DNA from: Candidatus Kryptoniota bacterium | GTDB taxonomy: Bacteria > Bacteroidota > Ignavibacteria > Kryptoniales > Kryptoniaceae | Reading direction: 5' to 3' | DNA: 64,000 bases | NCBI GenBank assembly: GCA_938074445.1 | Contig: CALJEK010000039.1 | Span: 1-64,000 of the forward strand | In this document: positions 9,828-21,856 of the stretch, piece by piece | Layout of the letters: each line of letters begins with the position of its first letter | How positions within the stretch are numbered: the first letter of the stretch is position 1 | Position numbers and translations under genes: made by a program | Notes under the pieces: model-generated | Seen by the model: the letters and a program-made list of their open reading frames with translations, nothing else | Told to the model about the DNA's origin: nothing | The model's database searches: none

Positions 9828-11372
9828 ATGAAAAACACGATTGATTATTTAATTAAACTTCGCGAGGAAGCAAAACTCGGTGGAGGTCCCAAAAGGATTG
9901 AAGAACAGCACAAAAAAGGGAAATTAACAGCAAGAGAGAGAATTGATATACTCCTTGATGATGGAAGTTTTCAAGAAATAGACATGTTTGTCAGACACAG
10001 AACATATGATTTTGGGATGGACAAACAACGTCCACTTGGAGATGGGGTTGTCACTGGGTATGGAACGATTGATGGTCGCCTTGTTTTTGTTTTTAGTCAG
10101 GATTTCACGGTTTTCGGTGGTTCGCTTTCGGAGGCGCACGCTGAAAAAATTTGTAAAATTATGGATCTCGCTATGAAGGTTGGGGCTCCGGTTATAGGCT
10201 TAAATGACTCCGGGGGCGCAAGAATTCAAGAAGGCGTTGCAAGCCTGGGTGGATACGCCGAAATTTTCCTAAGGAACACACTTGCATCTGGGGTCATTCC
10301 GCAAATTTCAGCAATTATGGGACCATGTGCTGGTGGTGCGGTTTATTCGCCAGCTATAACCGACTTCATCTTCATGGTTAAAAACACAAGCTATATGTTT
10401 GTCACGGGTCCAAATGTTGTTAAAACAGTTACGCATGAAGATGTTACCTTTGAAGAGCTTGGTGGAGCAACAGTTCACGCCACTAAAAGCGGTGTTGCAC
10501 ATTTTATATGTGAAAATGATGTTGAGTGCTTGATGCATATAAGAAAACTCTTAAGCTATCTCCCTTCGAACAATATGGAAGACCCACCGCGAATTGAAAC
10601 AGGGGACGACCCAAATCGCGAAGAACCAAAGCTCGATTCAATAATTCCAGACAATCCGAACAAACCTTACGATATGAAAGAAATAATCTTATCAGTTGTC
10701 GATAACGGCGAATTTCTTGAAGTCCATGAGAACTTCGCACAGAATATAATTTGTGGTTTCGCAAGATTTGACGGCTATCCTGTTGGGATAGTAGCAAATC
10801 AACCTTCTGTCCTTGCTGGTGTTCTTGATATTGACGCATCTGTTAAAGCAGCTCGATTCGTGCGATTTTGCGACGCTTTCAACATTCCAATTATAACCTT
10901 CGTTGATGTCCCTGGATTTATGCCTGGGACAGATCAGGAATGGCGCGGGATAATAAAACATGGCGCCAAACTTCTCTACGCATATTGTGAGGCAACAGTC
11001 CCAAAAATTACAATCATCACAAGAAAAGCCTACGGTGGAGCTTACGATGTTATGGGGTCAAAACACATAAGAAGTGATATAAACTACGCATGGCCGACTG
11101 CAGAAATCGCCGTAATGGGTCCAAAAGGAGCTGTTGAGATAATTTTTAAGAAAGAAATTGAAAAAGCAGAAAACCCCGAAGAGATCGAAGAAAAACTCGT
11201 TCAGGAATACCGCGATAAATTTGCACATCCATACATCGCTGCTGAAAGAGGTTATATTGATGATGTAATCGAACCCAGAAAAACAAGACAAATGATAATT
11301 AAAGCTCTTAGAATGCTCGAGAGCAAAGTCGACACAAATCCAAAGAAAAAGCATGGAAATATACCGTTGTAA
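9828..11372 (+). CDS. pccB: acyl-CoA carboxylase carboxyltransferase subunit (propionyl-CoA carboxylase beta / MmdA family)
   Basis: [90 protein letters not shown]. Confidence 0.93.
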   Translation: MKNTIDYLIKLREEAKLGGGPKRIEEQHKKGKLTARERIDILLDDGSFQEIDMFVRHRTYDFGMDKQRPLGDGVVTGYGTIDGRLVFVFSQDFTVFGGSLSEAHAEKICKIMDLAMKVGAPVIGLNDSGGARIQEGVASLGGYAEIFLRNTLASGVIPQISAIMGPCAGGAVYSPAITDFIFMVKNTSYMFVTGPNVVKTVTHEDVTFEELGGATVHATKSGVAHFICENDVECLMHIRKLLSYLPSNNMEDPPRIETGDDPNREEPKLDSIIPDNPNKPYDMKEIILSVVDNGEFLEVHENFAQNIICGFARFDGYPVGIVANQPSVLAGVLDIDASVKAARFVRFCDAFNIPIITFVDVPGFMPGTDQEWRGIIKHGAKLLYAYCEATVPKITIITRKAYGGAYDVMGSKHIRSDINYAWPTAEIAVMGPKGAVEIIFKKEIEKAENPEEIEEKLVQEYRDKFAHPYIAAERGYIDDVIEPRKTRQMIIKALRMLESKVDTNPKKKHGNIPL

Positions 11373-11390
11373 AATAAATCGTAAAGCTTT

Positions 11391-12530
11391 ATGTTTGATT
11401 TCATTTTAATTGCCTCGGCAATTTATTATGGACTTGAAATAATTCTTTTTCTGATTGCGCTTACGAAGGATGAATGGAAAAATCCTGTGGACGATAAAAA
11501 TTTGCCAAACGTAAGCGTGGTCGTAGCAGCCAGAAATGAGGAGGAAAATATTGAAAGATGCGTTAAATCAATCGCTGAAGTTGACTACCCAAAAGATAAA
11601 CTGGAGATCATAGTTGCGAATGATGGATCAACAGATCGGACAGCTGAGATAGTTCAAAACCTTCAAAAAAATATCCCAAGCCTTAAACTTTTGAACATTG
11701 AAACCTCCGTGAGTAATCTTAAAGGCAAAGCAAATGCCCTCGCTCAAGCAATCGATAAAGCAAGTGGTGAATTTATCTTTATGACCGACGCTGATTGCAT
11801 TGTTCCCAAAGGTTGGATTAAAGGGATGTTAAAATATTTTGATGATAAAACCGGAGTTGCATCTGGGATCACCATAATTGAGCCTGGTAAAATTTTTTAC
11901 GGGATGCAATCTCTCGATTGGGCATTTCTCCTTGGCGTCGCTGCTGCTGTCGGAAAACTTTTTAAGCCAGTTGCATGTATCGGGAACAACATGGCGTTTA
12001 GAAAAAGAGCATACGCAGAAATTGGTGGATACCAAAATTTGAAATTCAGCATCACGGAGGACTTCGCACTTTTTAAAGCAATAACACAAACCGAAAAATG
12101 GAAATACTCTTTCCCAGTCGATATTGAAACCCTTGTTATAAGCAGACCTGTAAAAACATGGAAGGAACTTTACCATCAGAAAAAAAGATGGGGAACGGGC
12201 GGACTTGATACGGGTCCATTGGGTATCGGCATAATGGCAGGTGGATACATTTTTCACCTTCTTTTACTTCTATCCCCATTCCTTGTAAAAAATCTTTCTG
12301 CGCTTTTATTTGCAATCCTTTTAAAATTTATCATCGATGGTTCGTTCCTTTTCAAAATTTTGAAAAGATTTGGAAAAATTCGCCTTCTTAAATATCTCCC
12401 ATTCTTTGAACTTTACTATATAATCTATGTTGTCGCCCTCCCGTTTATGGTTTTCTTCGGCGGTAAAACTGTGTGGAAGGAAAGACGATATAAAGGATTA
12501 AAGCATTTAAAAATGATTGAGCCACGCTAA
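11391..12530 (+). CDS. family 2 glycosyltransferase, membrane-associated
   Basis: VSVVVAARNEEENIERCVKSI...DGSTDRTAEI...MTDADCIVP...KKRWGTGG; C-terminal TM segments. Confidence 0.9.
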   Translation: MFDFILIASAIYYGLEIILFLIALTKDEWKNPVDDKNLPNVSVVVAARNEEENIERCVKSIAEVDYPKDKLEIIVANDGSTDRTAEIVQNLQKNIPSLKLLNIETSVSNLKGKANALAQAIDKASGEFIFMTDADCIVPKGWIKGMLKYFDDKTGVASGITIIEPGKIFYGMQSLDWAFLLGVAAAVGKLFKPVACIGNNMAFRKRAYAEIGGYQNLKFSITEDFALFKAITQTEKWKYSFPVDIETLVISRPVKTWKELYHQKKRWGTGGLDTGPLGIGIMAGGYIFHLLLLLSPFLVKNLSALLFAILLKFIIDGSFLFKILKRFGKIRLLKYLPFFELYYIIYVVALPFMVFFGGKTVWKERRYKGLKHLKMIEPR

Positions 12531-12591
12531 AGTTTCAGGCTAATTTCCCGATAATGTATTTGAAGGAATAAAAAAATTTAATAGGCTGCAA

Positions 12592-12834
12592 ATGTTCAAA
12601 AAATGTCCTATGTGTAAAACTATCTGGGAAACGCGAAACAAATTTCTGAACGATGAGACGCTTAAACTTGTGGGATATCAAAAATATATGGGTTTATACG
12701 GGGGTGGTTATTTACTCTTTAAGCATAAAGCAAAATCATGTGGAACAACGCTTGCCATAAAAGCAACTTCATTCTCAAGCGGAGCGATGTCAACGCAGAG
12801 ATTAAAAAGAATTTACAAGAAAAATACCAAATAA
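12592..12834 (+). CDS. small conserved hypothetical protein with CxxC
   Basis: 80 aa ORF, CPMCKTIW; positioned between GT2 gene and terminator. Confidence 0.55.
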   Translation: MFKKCPMCKTIWETRNKFLNDETLKLVGYQKYMGLYGGGYLLFKHKAKSCGTTLAIKATSFSSGAMSTQRLKRIYKKNTK

Positions 12835-12841
12835 AAGAAAA

Positions 12842-12867
12842 GGGTGGCGCAAATTTAGCGACCACCC
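12842..12867. terminator. bidirectional intrinsic terminator
   Basis: GGGTGGCGC-AAATTTA-GCG(A)CCACCC between convergent genes, followed by a T-rich tract on each strand. Confidence 0.8.
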
Positions 12868-12875
12868 AAATTTTT

Positions 12876-15476
12876 CTATTTATTCATCACCAAATTTGAA
12901 CCCTTCTTCCTGGCAAATGTCCACATATAATCACGCAGTGCTTTTATCTGCTCATTTGCATTTCCATCAAGCACATCAGGAATTGGGCTTGTTCCCTCAT
13001 AGAAAAACGTCGGCATATTTGTCCCCGGTTGAATTGCCTGCGGATCGCGCAACCAATCAATAACCCATTCGGGTTTCAATCTCCCAGGGGCAAGATCAAG
13101 ATTTGGAGCAAGCATTGAAGCAGATAAACCACTCCCAACAATATGACATTTCAAACATTGTAACCTATCAAACAAAATTTTTCCTGCCGAAACATATTTT
13201 TGTTCGAGAGGGACATCATAGCTTCTAACTTTAAATTCCTGATTGCTTAAGCCAAGGAAATACTTTATCAGTGATGTTATTTCGTCGTCTGTAAGTTGAA
13301 ATGTTGGCATTCGTAACTTAAACCACGGTCTTATCGTGCTTGGATTTCTCAAAAATTGATAAAGCCACGGTTCTTGAACCTTCGCACCTTCGATGGTGAG
13401 CAATGGGGGACGTAGCCCCGGGTCTTCAATCATCGGATGTATGTATCCGCCCTGCTCCTCAATTTGATGGCAATTGATACAATTATACCATAGACTTAAT
13501 CTTCGCCCCTCGTTGATTTCTTGCCTCTTTTTATCAAATTTTTGAACATATTTTGACCCAACTTCATTTTTCTTAAAACTTGCTATCAAAGTCACCAATG
13601 CGTTTATCTCTTTCTCCGTAAAATTAAACTGTGGCATCTTCAATTGTATCCTTTCCGTTGAATAACCACGAGGATCGCGCAATTTTTCAGCGAGCCAAAC
13701 AAGACGATCCTTGGGGAGGTGTTCTTTATATCCAAAATCCAATTGTTCAATATTTTTTCGCGCAAAATCAGAAATGTCAACGCTTACCTTTGTTTCCCTT
13801 TCTGTGCCTTTTATCTCGTGACAACCGTAACAACCGTAACTTTTTATTAATTTTAAGCCTTGTTCAGCTTTGCTTTCAGAGTAATCTATTTTTATATTCG
13901 CATAATTTACCGTATCCCTCAAAGTCATCAAATAAGCAACGATATCGCTTGCTTCTTGATCTGTTAATCTCAAACTTGGCATTTTCGTATTTGGGAGATA
14001 ATGCCTTGGATTTTTGAGCCAATCATAAAGCCATTGGGGATTTACCTTACTTCCAATTTTTGTTAATTCAGGAGCAACATCATAATTCAACCCTCGCGTT
14101 TCCCTAACAACTTTGTTATCCCCAATCGCATGACACCCAAGACAACCAATATTTTCAACGAGCTCTTTACCGCGAGCGGGGTTCCCGCCACCCTGATATT
14201 TAAATTGATATTGCCAGTTTCTCATAGTATCTTGACCAATCTTAACAAGATAGGCAGTGATAGCCTCGGCTTCTTCGGGGGTCAACTTAAAATTTGGCAT
14301 TCTCCCATTCGGCAAATACTCACGTGGATTTAAAACCCAACGATAAATCCATTCCGGGGTTGTCTTCACAAGAAGATTATTTAAACTTGGAGCAACTTTT
14401 GGAAAATCATTATATCCATCAACACCATGACAACCATAGCAACCTGATTCTATCAAAATGTGCTTTCCCATAGTAAGCGTCGGTGCCCACTTTAGATTAA
14501 TCTCGTTAAAGTGACAATCATTACACCCAGCCTCAATATATTCTTTTTTCAAAATTGGCCATTCCCAATACTTATCCTTATCTCCGTGCGCATATCCTTC
14601 CGTAAGAGCTGGTCCTTGACCCCGATGACACGGAGTACAACCGAATGTTTCAGGATTATGCTTCTCAAGAAGTTCAAGATTGGGATGTGTTCTAAATGGC
14701 TGGGGTGCGTCTTCAAAAAGTGGATCATTCCATCCAAGATGACAAGTCTGACACCTATCAACACGAGTTTTCAAAGTCCCAAAATTCGTTCGCTCAAACT
14801 CAGGCAACATCACTTGAATAATTTTTATCTGCGCTTCTTTTGTCTTTTGAATTCTATCTTGGATTTTGTTTATCTCTTCAAAAAGTTTACTGATCTCATG
14901 TTCGATATCCTCAACCCTTGCTCTATAACTTTTAACTATCGCCCACGCTTCATCCTTTTTCCTCATCAATTCCTCTATCTTAGAGTTAAATTCTCTCATC
15001 AATTCCTCTTCCCGCTGTATCCTCGCCCACCACTTTTGAACTTCTTTATCACCTTCATTTTCAAGTTTTGCCCTTTGATAGAAATAGTAATATTCATCAG
15101 ATCTGCTTTTTGCAAATTGAAATTTTCTAGTCAACTCAGCAAGTTCTTTTTCGTATTCTTTATATTCAGCGAGTGCCTTTTTATATTCTTCTGATTGAAG
15201 TCCTGATTTCGCCTTCACAAGCTCCTCGCGCAATTCATTATATCTTGCGCTGTCAAAGTTTGCAATTGCAATTTTATATAGCGAGTCAAGCTTTGCGAGT
15301 TTTAACTGATAAAATTTTCTTTGATACTCCTTCCATGGTCTTCGGGTTGAAACTTCATCTATAACAGCCCATAATGTCGCAAGGAAAAGAATTGTGGCGA
15401 GCGAAAGATAAATTTTATCATATCTTCTTTGCTCAATTGGCGTTTCCCTGCGTTTTTTTAACCACTTTAAAATCAT
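12876..15476 (-). CDS. membrane-anchored octaheme c-type cytochrome with N-terminal coiled coil
   Basis: Eight CxxCH (CQTCH, CTPCH, CNDCH, CYGCH, CLGCH, CYGCH, CINCH, CLKCH); N-terminal TM and about 230 aa charged coiled coil. Confidence 0.9.
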   Translation of the reverse strand: MILKWLKKRRETPIEQRRYDKIYLSLATILFLATLWAVIDEVSTRRPWKEYQRKFYQLKLAKLDSLYKIAIANFDSARYNELREELVKAKSGLQSEEYKKALAEYKEYEKELAELTRKFQFAKSRSDEYYYFYQRAKLENEGDKEVQKWWARIQREEELMREFNSKIEELMRKKDEAWAIVKSYRARVEDIEHEISKLFEEINKIQDRIQKTKEAQIKIIQVMLPEFERTNFGTLKTRVDRCQTCHLGWNDPLFEDAPQPFRTHPNLELLEKHNPETFGCTPCHRGQGPALTEGYAHGDKDKYWEWPILKKEYIEAGCNDCHFNEINLKWAPTLTMGKHILIESGCYGCHGVDGYNDFPKVAPSLNNLLVKTTPEWIYRWVLNPREYLPNGRMPNFKLTPEEAEAITAYLVKIGQDTMRNWQYQFKYQGGGNPARGKELVENIGCLGCHAIGDNKVVRETRGLNYDVAPELTKIGSKVNPQWLYDWLKNPRHYLPNTKMPSLRLTDQEASDIVAYLMTLRDTVNYANIKIDYSESKAEQGLKLIKSYGCYGCHEIKGTERETKVSVDISDFARKNIEQLDFGYKEHLPKDRLVWLAEKLRDPRGYSTERIQLKMPQFNFTEKEINALVTLIASFKKNEVGSKYVQKFDKKRQEINEGRRLSLWYNCINCHQIEEQGGYIHPMIEDPGLRPPLLTIEGAKVQEPWLYQFLRNPSTIRPWFKLRMPTFQLTDDEITSLIKYFLGLSNQEFKVRSYDVPLEQKYVSAGKILFDRLQCLKCHIVGSGLSASMLAPNLDLAPGRLKPEWVIDWLRDPQAIQPGTNMPTFFYEGTSPIPDVLDGNANEQIKALRDYMWTFARKKGSNLVMNK

Positions 15477-15499
15477 ATGGCTTTGCTCTTTGTTTTTAA

Positions 15500-16393
15500 T
15501 TAAACATTAAACCAAGGCGTCACCCAGACATACTTAACATTTAAAGTCCATCTCAAAATCATTTTTATCGGCAAAGCGATCATAGTCAAAAACAAGTAAG
15601 AAGTTACTATATATCTTGTCAGTCCAAATTTTTCAGCAAAATCTGGCATCTTCCTTTTTAACCACAACCAACCAAGAGGCATTAAAATAGCATAATAACC
15701 AATAACGACAACACCACCCAAAATAGATGCAATTGGATTTAAAGCCCCATTCGGATTATAAGTTGGTATTCCAAAGAGTTCGGTTAAATCAACATTTGTA
15801 ATCGCAACAACTTTATGAGGGTCCCATTCCTCCCAAGGCCAGAAGAAATTCCAACCAGGTCCTCTGAAAAATGTTCCGACAAAAATCAAAAGAACCCAGA
15901 GGACAAGAAATCCAAATGCGAAAATTGTAATCGCCCACTTTCTTTCTTTGAATGTATAATAACCATTGCCTTTCGGATTTATATCAATGTATGGTATTGC
16001 CATCAAACCAATTATGATAAGCCCAGGCAATAAAACACCAGCAATCCATGGGTCAAAATAGACCAACATCTCTTGAAGCCCGAGGAAATACCAGGGGGCT
16101 TTAGATGGGTTTGGCGTCAGTGTCGGATTTGCTGGCTCTTCAAGCGGAGCATCAAAAGCGATCGACCAAAGCAAGACAAAAACCATAACAGCAATTGCAG
16201 CGATAAATTCAACCCGAACAAGATATGGCCAAACTTGAACTTTGTCCGTCTCATCGGCTTCGTATGGAACACCACGTTCATCATTTCTTTTCGCCTTTTT
16301 CATCGAGTAAATAAAAAAACCGTAAACAGTGAAAAGAAGAATTATTATCGGAAAGTTATCCGGATTCCCGAGAATTTTCAGGAGATTATGCAT
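15500..16393 (-). CDS. cytochrome b C-terminal half (subunit IV-like)
   Basis: [43 protein letters not shown]. Confidence 0.92.
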   Translation of the reverse strand: MHNLLKILGNPDNFPIIILLFTVYGFFIYSMKKAKRNDERGVPYEADETDKVQVWPYLVRVEFIAAIAVMVFVLLWSIAFDAPLEEPANPTLTPNPSKAPWYFLGLQEMLVYFDPWIAGVLLPGLIIIGLMAIPYIDINPKGNGYYTFKERKWAITIFAFGFLVLWVLLIFVGTFFRGPGWNFFWPWEEWDPHKVVAITNVDLTELFGIPTYNPNGALNPIASILGGVVVIGYYAILMPLGWLWLKRKMPDFAEKFGLTRYIVTSYLFLTMIALPIKMILRWTLNVKYVWVTPWFNV

Positions 16394-16414
16394 ATCGAAA
16401 AATAAGATTTTATT

Positions 16415-17191
16415 TTAAATCTTTTTTGGAGCAGGACCTGAAATACCTCCATCTTTTCTCACGCGCCAAAAATGAACAGCGAGAAAAATTGCTGTGACAA
16501 GCGGGAGAAAAATGCAATGAAGAACATAAAATCTCAACAAGGCTGGTGGACCAACCTGTGTTCCTCCAAGAAGCAAAAATCTTATATCGTTATCAGGTCT
16601 CATTCCAAGCTCCGGACCAAAAGGTCCCTGATGCCCAAGAAAAGGTGTTGCACGCGCCATATTGGTTCCAACTGTTACAGCCCATATGGCAAGTTGATCC
16701 CACGGTAAAAGATAACCTGTAAAGCTCAAAAGAAAAGTCAAAAGCAAAAGTATAACCCCGATAACCCAATTAAATTGCCTCGGTGGTTTATATGAGCCAG
16801 TCAAAAATACCCTGAACATATGAAGCATGACGGTTATAACCATAAGGTGAGCTGACCAACGATGCATATTTCTTATCAACGCACCAAACGGGACATCGTT
16901 CATCAAATATTTCATATCCTCATAAGCATATTCAGCAGCCGGACGATAATAAAACATCAAAATCACTCCCGTTATCGTAAGAATTATAAACAGAAGAAAC
17001 GAAATCCCACCCATCCCCCAAGTATAGCCATAATTCACGGCATGCCTCGAAACCCTCACCGGATGGAGATGTAAGAAAACATTATCAACGACCATCAAAG
17101 CTCTATTTCGCTGCGTATCTTCGTAGCCGTGTCGAAAAATCGACTTATAAATATCCGAACTTTTTATCTTCTTTTTTATTTGAGCAAGCAT
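16415..17191 (-). CDS. cytochrome b N-terminal half (b6-like)
   Basis: [27 protein letters not shown]...[23 protein letters not shown]...RKDGG then stop. Confidence 0.94.
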   Translation of the reverse strand: MLAQIKKKIKSSDIYKSIFRHGYEDTQRNRALMVVDNVFLHLHPVRVSRHAVNYGYTWGMGGISFLLFIILTITGVILMFYYRPAAEYAYEDMKYLMNDVPFGALIRNMHRWSAHLMVITVMLHMFRVFLTGSYKPPRQFNWVIGVILLLLTFLLSFTGYLLPWDQLAIWAVTVGTNMARATPFLGHQGPFGPELGMRPDNDIRFLLLGGTQVGPPALLRFYVLHCIFLPLVTAIFLAVHFWRVRKDGGISGPAPKKI

Positions 17192-17216
17192 ACTTCAAAG
17201 TTTAATTTGTTTTAAA

Positions 17217-17828
17217 TTAACTTCTATATGGCAAGAACGAGCCCGGCTTTCCCCATTCACCTTTTTCATATCTATAAGTGATGCCCTTATCAATTAAGAT
17301 TTGACCATCTTCAGCAAGCGTTATCTTCACCCTTTCAAGCGGTCTTGGCGCAGGACCTTCAAAATTAATTCCAGATTTTCTAAAACCACTCCCATGGCAC
17401 GGACATTTGAACTTGTTCTCACCGCTCAACCACCTCGGTGTGCAACCGAGATGAGTGCAAACGGCAAGAAGAGCATAAAAGCCATCTTCCTCACGAACTA
17501 TCCAAACATGCTGTGAATCTTTAAACCTTTCGCTCACCTCGCCCACAGTATACTCATCTGGATAGCCAGCTTTGAATGCGGTTGGCGGTTCATAAAGAAC
17601 ACGAGGGAACATATATCTAATCGCACCGATAATTGAAGTGAAAATAAATCCCAAAAATCCAAGCCAACCAGTGAGCGTCAAAAAAGAACGACGATTAAAT
17701 TTCCATAACCCTGTATCATTTTCAGGTGGTTTATCTTGCTTTGGAACAACCTTCTTTTTTACATCCTTCTGGACAACCTCTTGATTCGTGGTTTGATTAA
17801 AGCCTTCGCTCATCGTGAAAAGCTTCAA
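17217..17828 (-). CDS. Rieske 2Fe-2S protein
   Basis: CTHLGCTPRWLSGENKFKCPCHGSGF...GPAPRPLERV. Confidence 0.95.
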   Translation of the reverse strand: MKLFTMSEGFNQTTNQEVVQKDVKKKVVPKQDKPPENDTGLWKFNRRSFLTLTGWLGFLGFIFTSIIGAIRYMFPRVLYEPPTAFKAGYPDEYTVGEVSERFKDSQHVWIVREEDGFYALLAVCTHLGCTPRWLSGENKFKCPCHGSGFRKSGINFEGPAPRPLERVKITLAEDGQILIDKGITYRYEKGEWGKPGSFLPYRS

Positions 17829-17888
17829 ATTTGTTTTTGTTTCGAATTAAGATAAAAAATGTCCTCTTTAAGGACAAAAAAATTACAC

Positions 17889-18326
17889 TCAGTCTGGGGA
17901 AAAGATACAAATCTTATCCCCGATCGAATTAACAACCGCTTGTAAATTTACAGATTCAAGATATGCCTTAATTTTTTCATTTACTTCGCCAAACAAACTT
18001 CTCACAAGGCAATTTTTCTTAAAACGACAATTGACAGTGGTTGAAAGATAACAAATTTCATCTCTTGAAGGCTCAATCGCTACAATGATATCATAAAGAG
18101 TTATATCTCTAAGCGGGCGTGCAAGAACATAACCTCCTTTTACTCCGATTGCGCTGTCAACTATGCCAGCACGACGTAGCGCTTGAAGAATTTTCATCAT
18201 ATAGCTAATTGATAACCCACACTCACGAGCTACCTCGGAAGCTCGAACAAAGTCTTTATTCTTCCTCGTGGCTATATAGATTAGCGCATGTATCGCATAA
18301 CCAACAGATTTGGATATATCTATCAT
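17889..18326 (-). CDS. Rrf2-family transcriptional regulator
   Basis: SKSVGYAIHALIYIA...SISYMMKILQALRRAGIVDSAIGVKGGYVLARP; CYLSTTVNCRFKKNC. Confidence 0.9.
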   Translation of the reverse strand: MIDISKSVGYAIHALIYIATRKNKDFVRASEVARECGLSISYMMKILQALRRAGIVDSAIGVKGGYVLARPLRDITLYDIIVAIEPSRDEICYLSTTVNCRFKKNCLVRSLFGEVNEKIKAYLESVNLQAVVNSIGDKICIFSPD

Positions 18327-18332
18327 TTCAAG

Positions 18333-18671
18333 TTATTCACTGTCTTTTTGAACCATATCTATCGTCTCCCATGGACAATACTTCGCGCATAACTTGCAAC
18401 CTATGCATATATCCTCATCAACTATAACGATGCCATTTACATTTGAAAACGGATTCGTTCCGTTTGCGAGATTTTCCCTTAAAATGTCAAGCGTTGTCGA
18501 CTTAACACCATTAAACGAGTCAATATATTCAGGTCCTTTGACCTTATAGATGCAGTCGACAGGACAAAATTCAATACAAACTTCACATCCAGTACAACCT
18601 TCCGGGTTGACGACGGCAATAAGTTTAACCTTTTTTTTCCTCACTGGCTTTTCTATGTTAACGTGTGACAT
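18333..18671 (-). CDS. 2x[4Fe-4S] ferredoxin
   Basis: CTGCEVCIEFCPVDC and CIGCKLCAKYCPWE. Confidence 0.92.
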   Translation of the reverse strand: MSHVNIEKPVRKKKVKLIAVVNPEGCTGCEVCIEFCPVDCIYKVKGPEYIDSFNGVKSTTLDILRENLANGTNPFSNVNGIVIVDEDICIGCKLCAKYCPWETIDMVQKDSE

Positions 18672-18689
18672 TTTAAATCAAGTAATTTT

Positions 18690-20482
<1,793 letters not shown>

Positions 20483-20537
20483 TTACCAGACAAATTGACT
20501 TGAAATTTGGTTAAATATACAAAAATCAATCTACTTT

Positions 20538-20789
20538 TCAAAAAGCGCTGCTTTTTCTCTTCCTCGCGGAAACATAAATTGCCAATGCAAATCCAGCAAA
20601 AATTAAATATGGGACAACAAGCAAATAAACTATCCCATCGTTCAAACCACTTGCCAACTTTAACCCTTCTTCGGAACTTGTAACGTTTTGCTTACACATT
20701 GCACACTGCGAATAAACATCACTGAGACCGAAAAGAAATGTCAAAACAATCAGCGCCACAAGACCATAAATTAAGTTTTTCATCTCCAA
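20538..20789 (-). CDS. small membrane protein with CxxC linked to cytochrome oxidase cluster
   Basis: 83 aa, two predicted TM helices, CAMCKQNV and GLNDGIVYLLVVPYLIFAGFA. Confidence 0.65.
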   Translation of the reverse strand: MEMKNLIYGLVALIVLTFLFGLSDVYSQCAMCKQNVTSSEEGLKLASGLNDGIVYLLVVPYLIFAGFALAIYVSARKRKSSAF

Positions 20790-20798
20790 CCCTCAATT

Positions 20799-21215
20799 TT
20801 ATTTGAAAATATGATAAAGCATCAAATAAATCAAAACCCCAGACGCAGACACGTACATCCATACAGGCAAAGTTAAACGCGCAAACTTCGGATGTTTATC
20901 AAACTTCTTGAGCAATGCAAGCATCAATGTGATAACAGCCATTGGCAGAGAAAACAAAGCGAGAAAAGTATGGGATGTTAAAATTGCAAAATAAACCAAC
21001 TTCCACATCCCTTGACCTTGGAAACGAGTAACACCTGCATTGTAATGATAAACCAAATAACTAACAAGGAAAAGGGCTGAAGAAACAAAGGCAAGAAGCA
21101 TGAACTTTCTATGTCTCTCAATCTGCCTTCGCCTGATGCTTAAAAATCCGAGTAAAAGAAAGGAGAAACTCAACATATTAAGAATTGCGTTTACACTTGG
21201 CAATATCTTTATCAC
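20799..21215 (-). CDS. DUF420 family membrane protein
   Basis: NAILNMLSFSFLLLGFLSIRRRQIERHRKFMLLAFVSSALFLVSYLVYH; cox cluster context. Confidence 0.85.
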   Translation of the reverse strand: MIKILPSVNAILNMLSFSFLLLGFLSIRRRQIERHRKFMLLAFVSSALFLVSYLVYHYNAGVTRFQGQGMWKLVYFAILTSHTFLALFSLPMAVITLMLALLKKFDKHPKFARLTLPVWMYVSASGVLIYLMLYHIFK

Positions 21216-21856
21216 TTGCCCTTCAAAATTAGTTTTATATCCCTTATCAACTTATCAACCTCCTCGTGATCTGTCCCGCTATAATAACCTCTTATTCTGC
21301 CCTTTGCATCAACAAGCACAAACTTATCACTATGGATAAAATCTTCAGGACCACCATCACCATCATCAACGGGTAGTTTAAACCCAAGTCTTGCAAGTTC
21401 GTAAATTTTTTTCTTTTCACCCGTGACAAAAAACCATTTGCCGTTAACAGCACCCCAACCCTTTGCATACTCCGAAAGAACCCAAACCGAATCCCTCTCT
21501 GGGTCAACGGTAAACGAAACAAGTTTAACTCTGGGGTCATTTCTAAATGCCTCTTGAACCCTTGTCATTTGCTCCGTCATCATTGGACAAATTCCAGCGC
21601 AACTCGTGAAGAAAAAATCGGCAACCCATACGTTCCCCTTCAACCTTTCTAAACTTATTTCTCCGCCATGATGTTCAATCAGATTAAATTCCGGAATTTC
21701 ACCATAAGTTGGCAAAACAGCAGCGGATGAAACTTTCCAAATTTGAATTTTCAAAGCTATAAAAATTCCGATCGAGATGCTCAAAATTGCGAAAATTACA
21801 CCCTTACCCGACATTTTTAAAGCAAATATTTGATTTTTAGTAATATCCCAAACCAA
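21212..21856 (-). CDS. SCO1/SenC copper chaperone family protein
   Basis: ADFFFTSCAGICPMMTEQMTRVQE...FTVDPERDSVWVLSEYAKGWG. Confidence 0.92.
   Translation of the reverse strand: MVWDITKNQIFALKMSGKGVIFAILSISIGIFIALKIQIWKVSSAAVLPTYGEIPEFNLIEHHGGEISLERLKGNVWVADFFFTSCAGICPMMTEQMTRVQEAFRNDPRVKLVSFTVDPERDSVWVLSEYAKGWGAVNGKWFFVTGEKKKIYELARLGFKLPVDDGDGGPEDFIHSDKFVLVDAKGRIRGYYSGTDHEEVDKLIRDIKLILKGK

Noticed and set aside
14511-15194. 227-aa plus-strand ORF
   Set aside because: Antisense to the coiled-coil region of the octaheme cytochrome; Phe/Leu/Ser-rich composition is what antisense of Lys/Glu-rich coding sequence gives.
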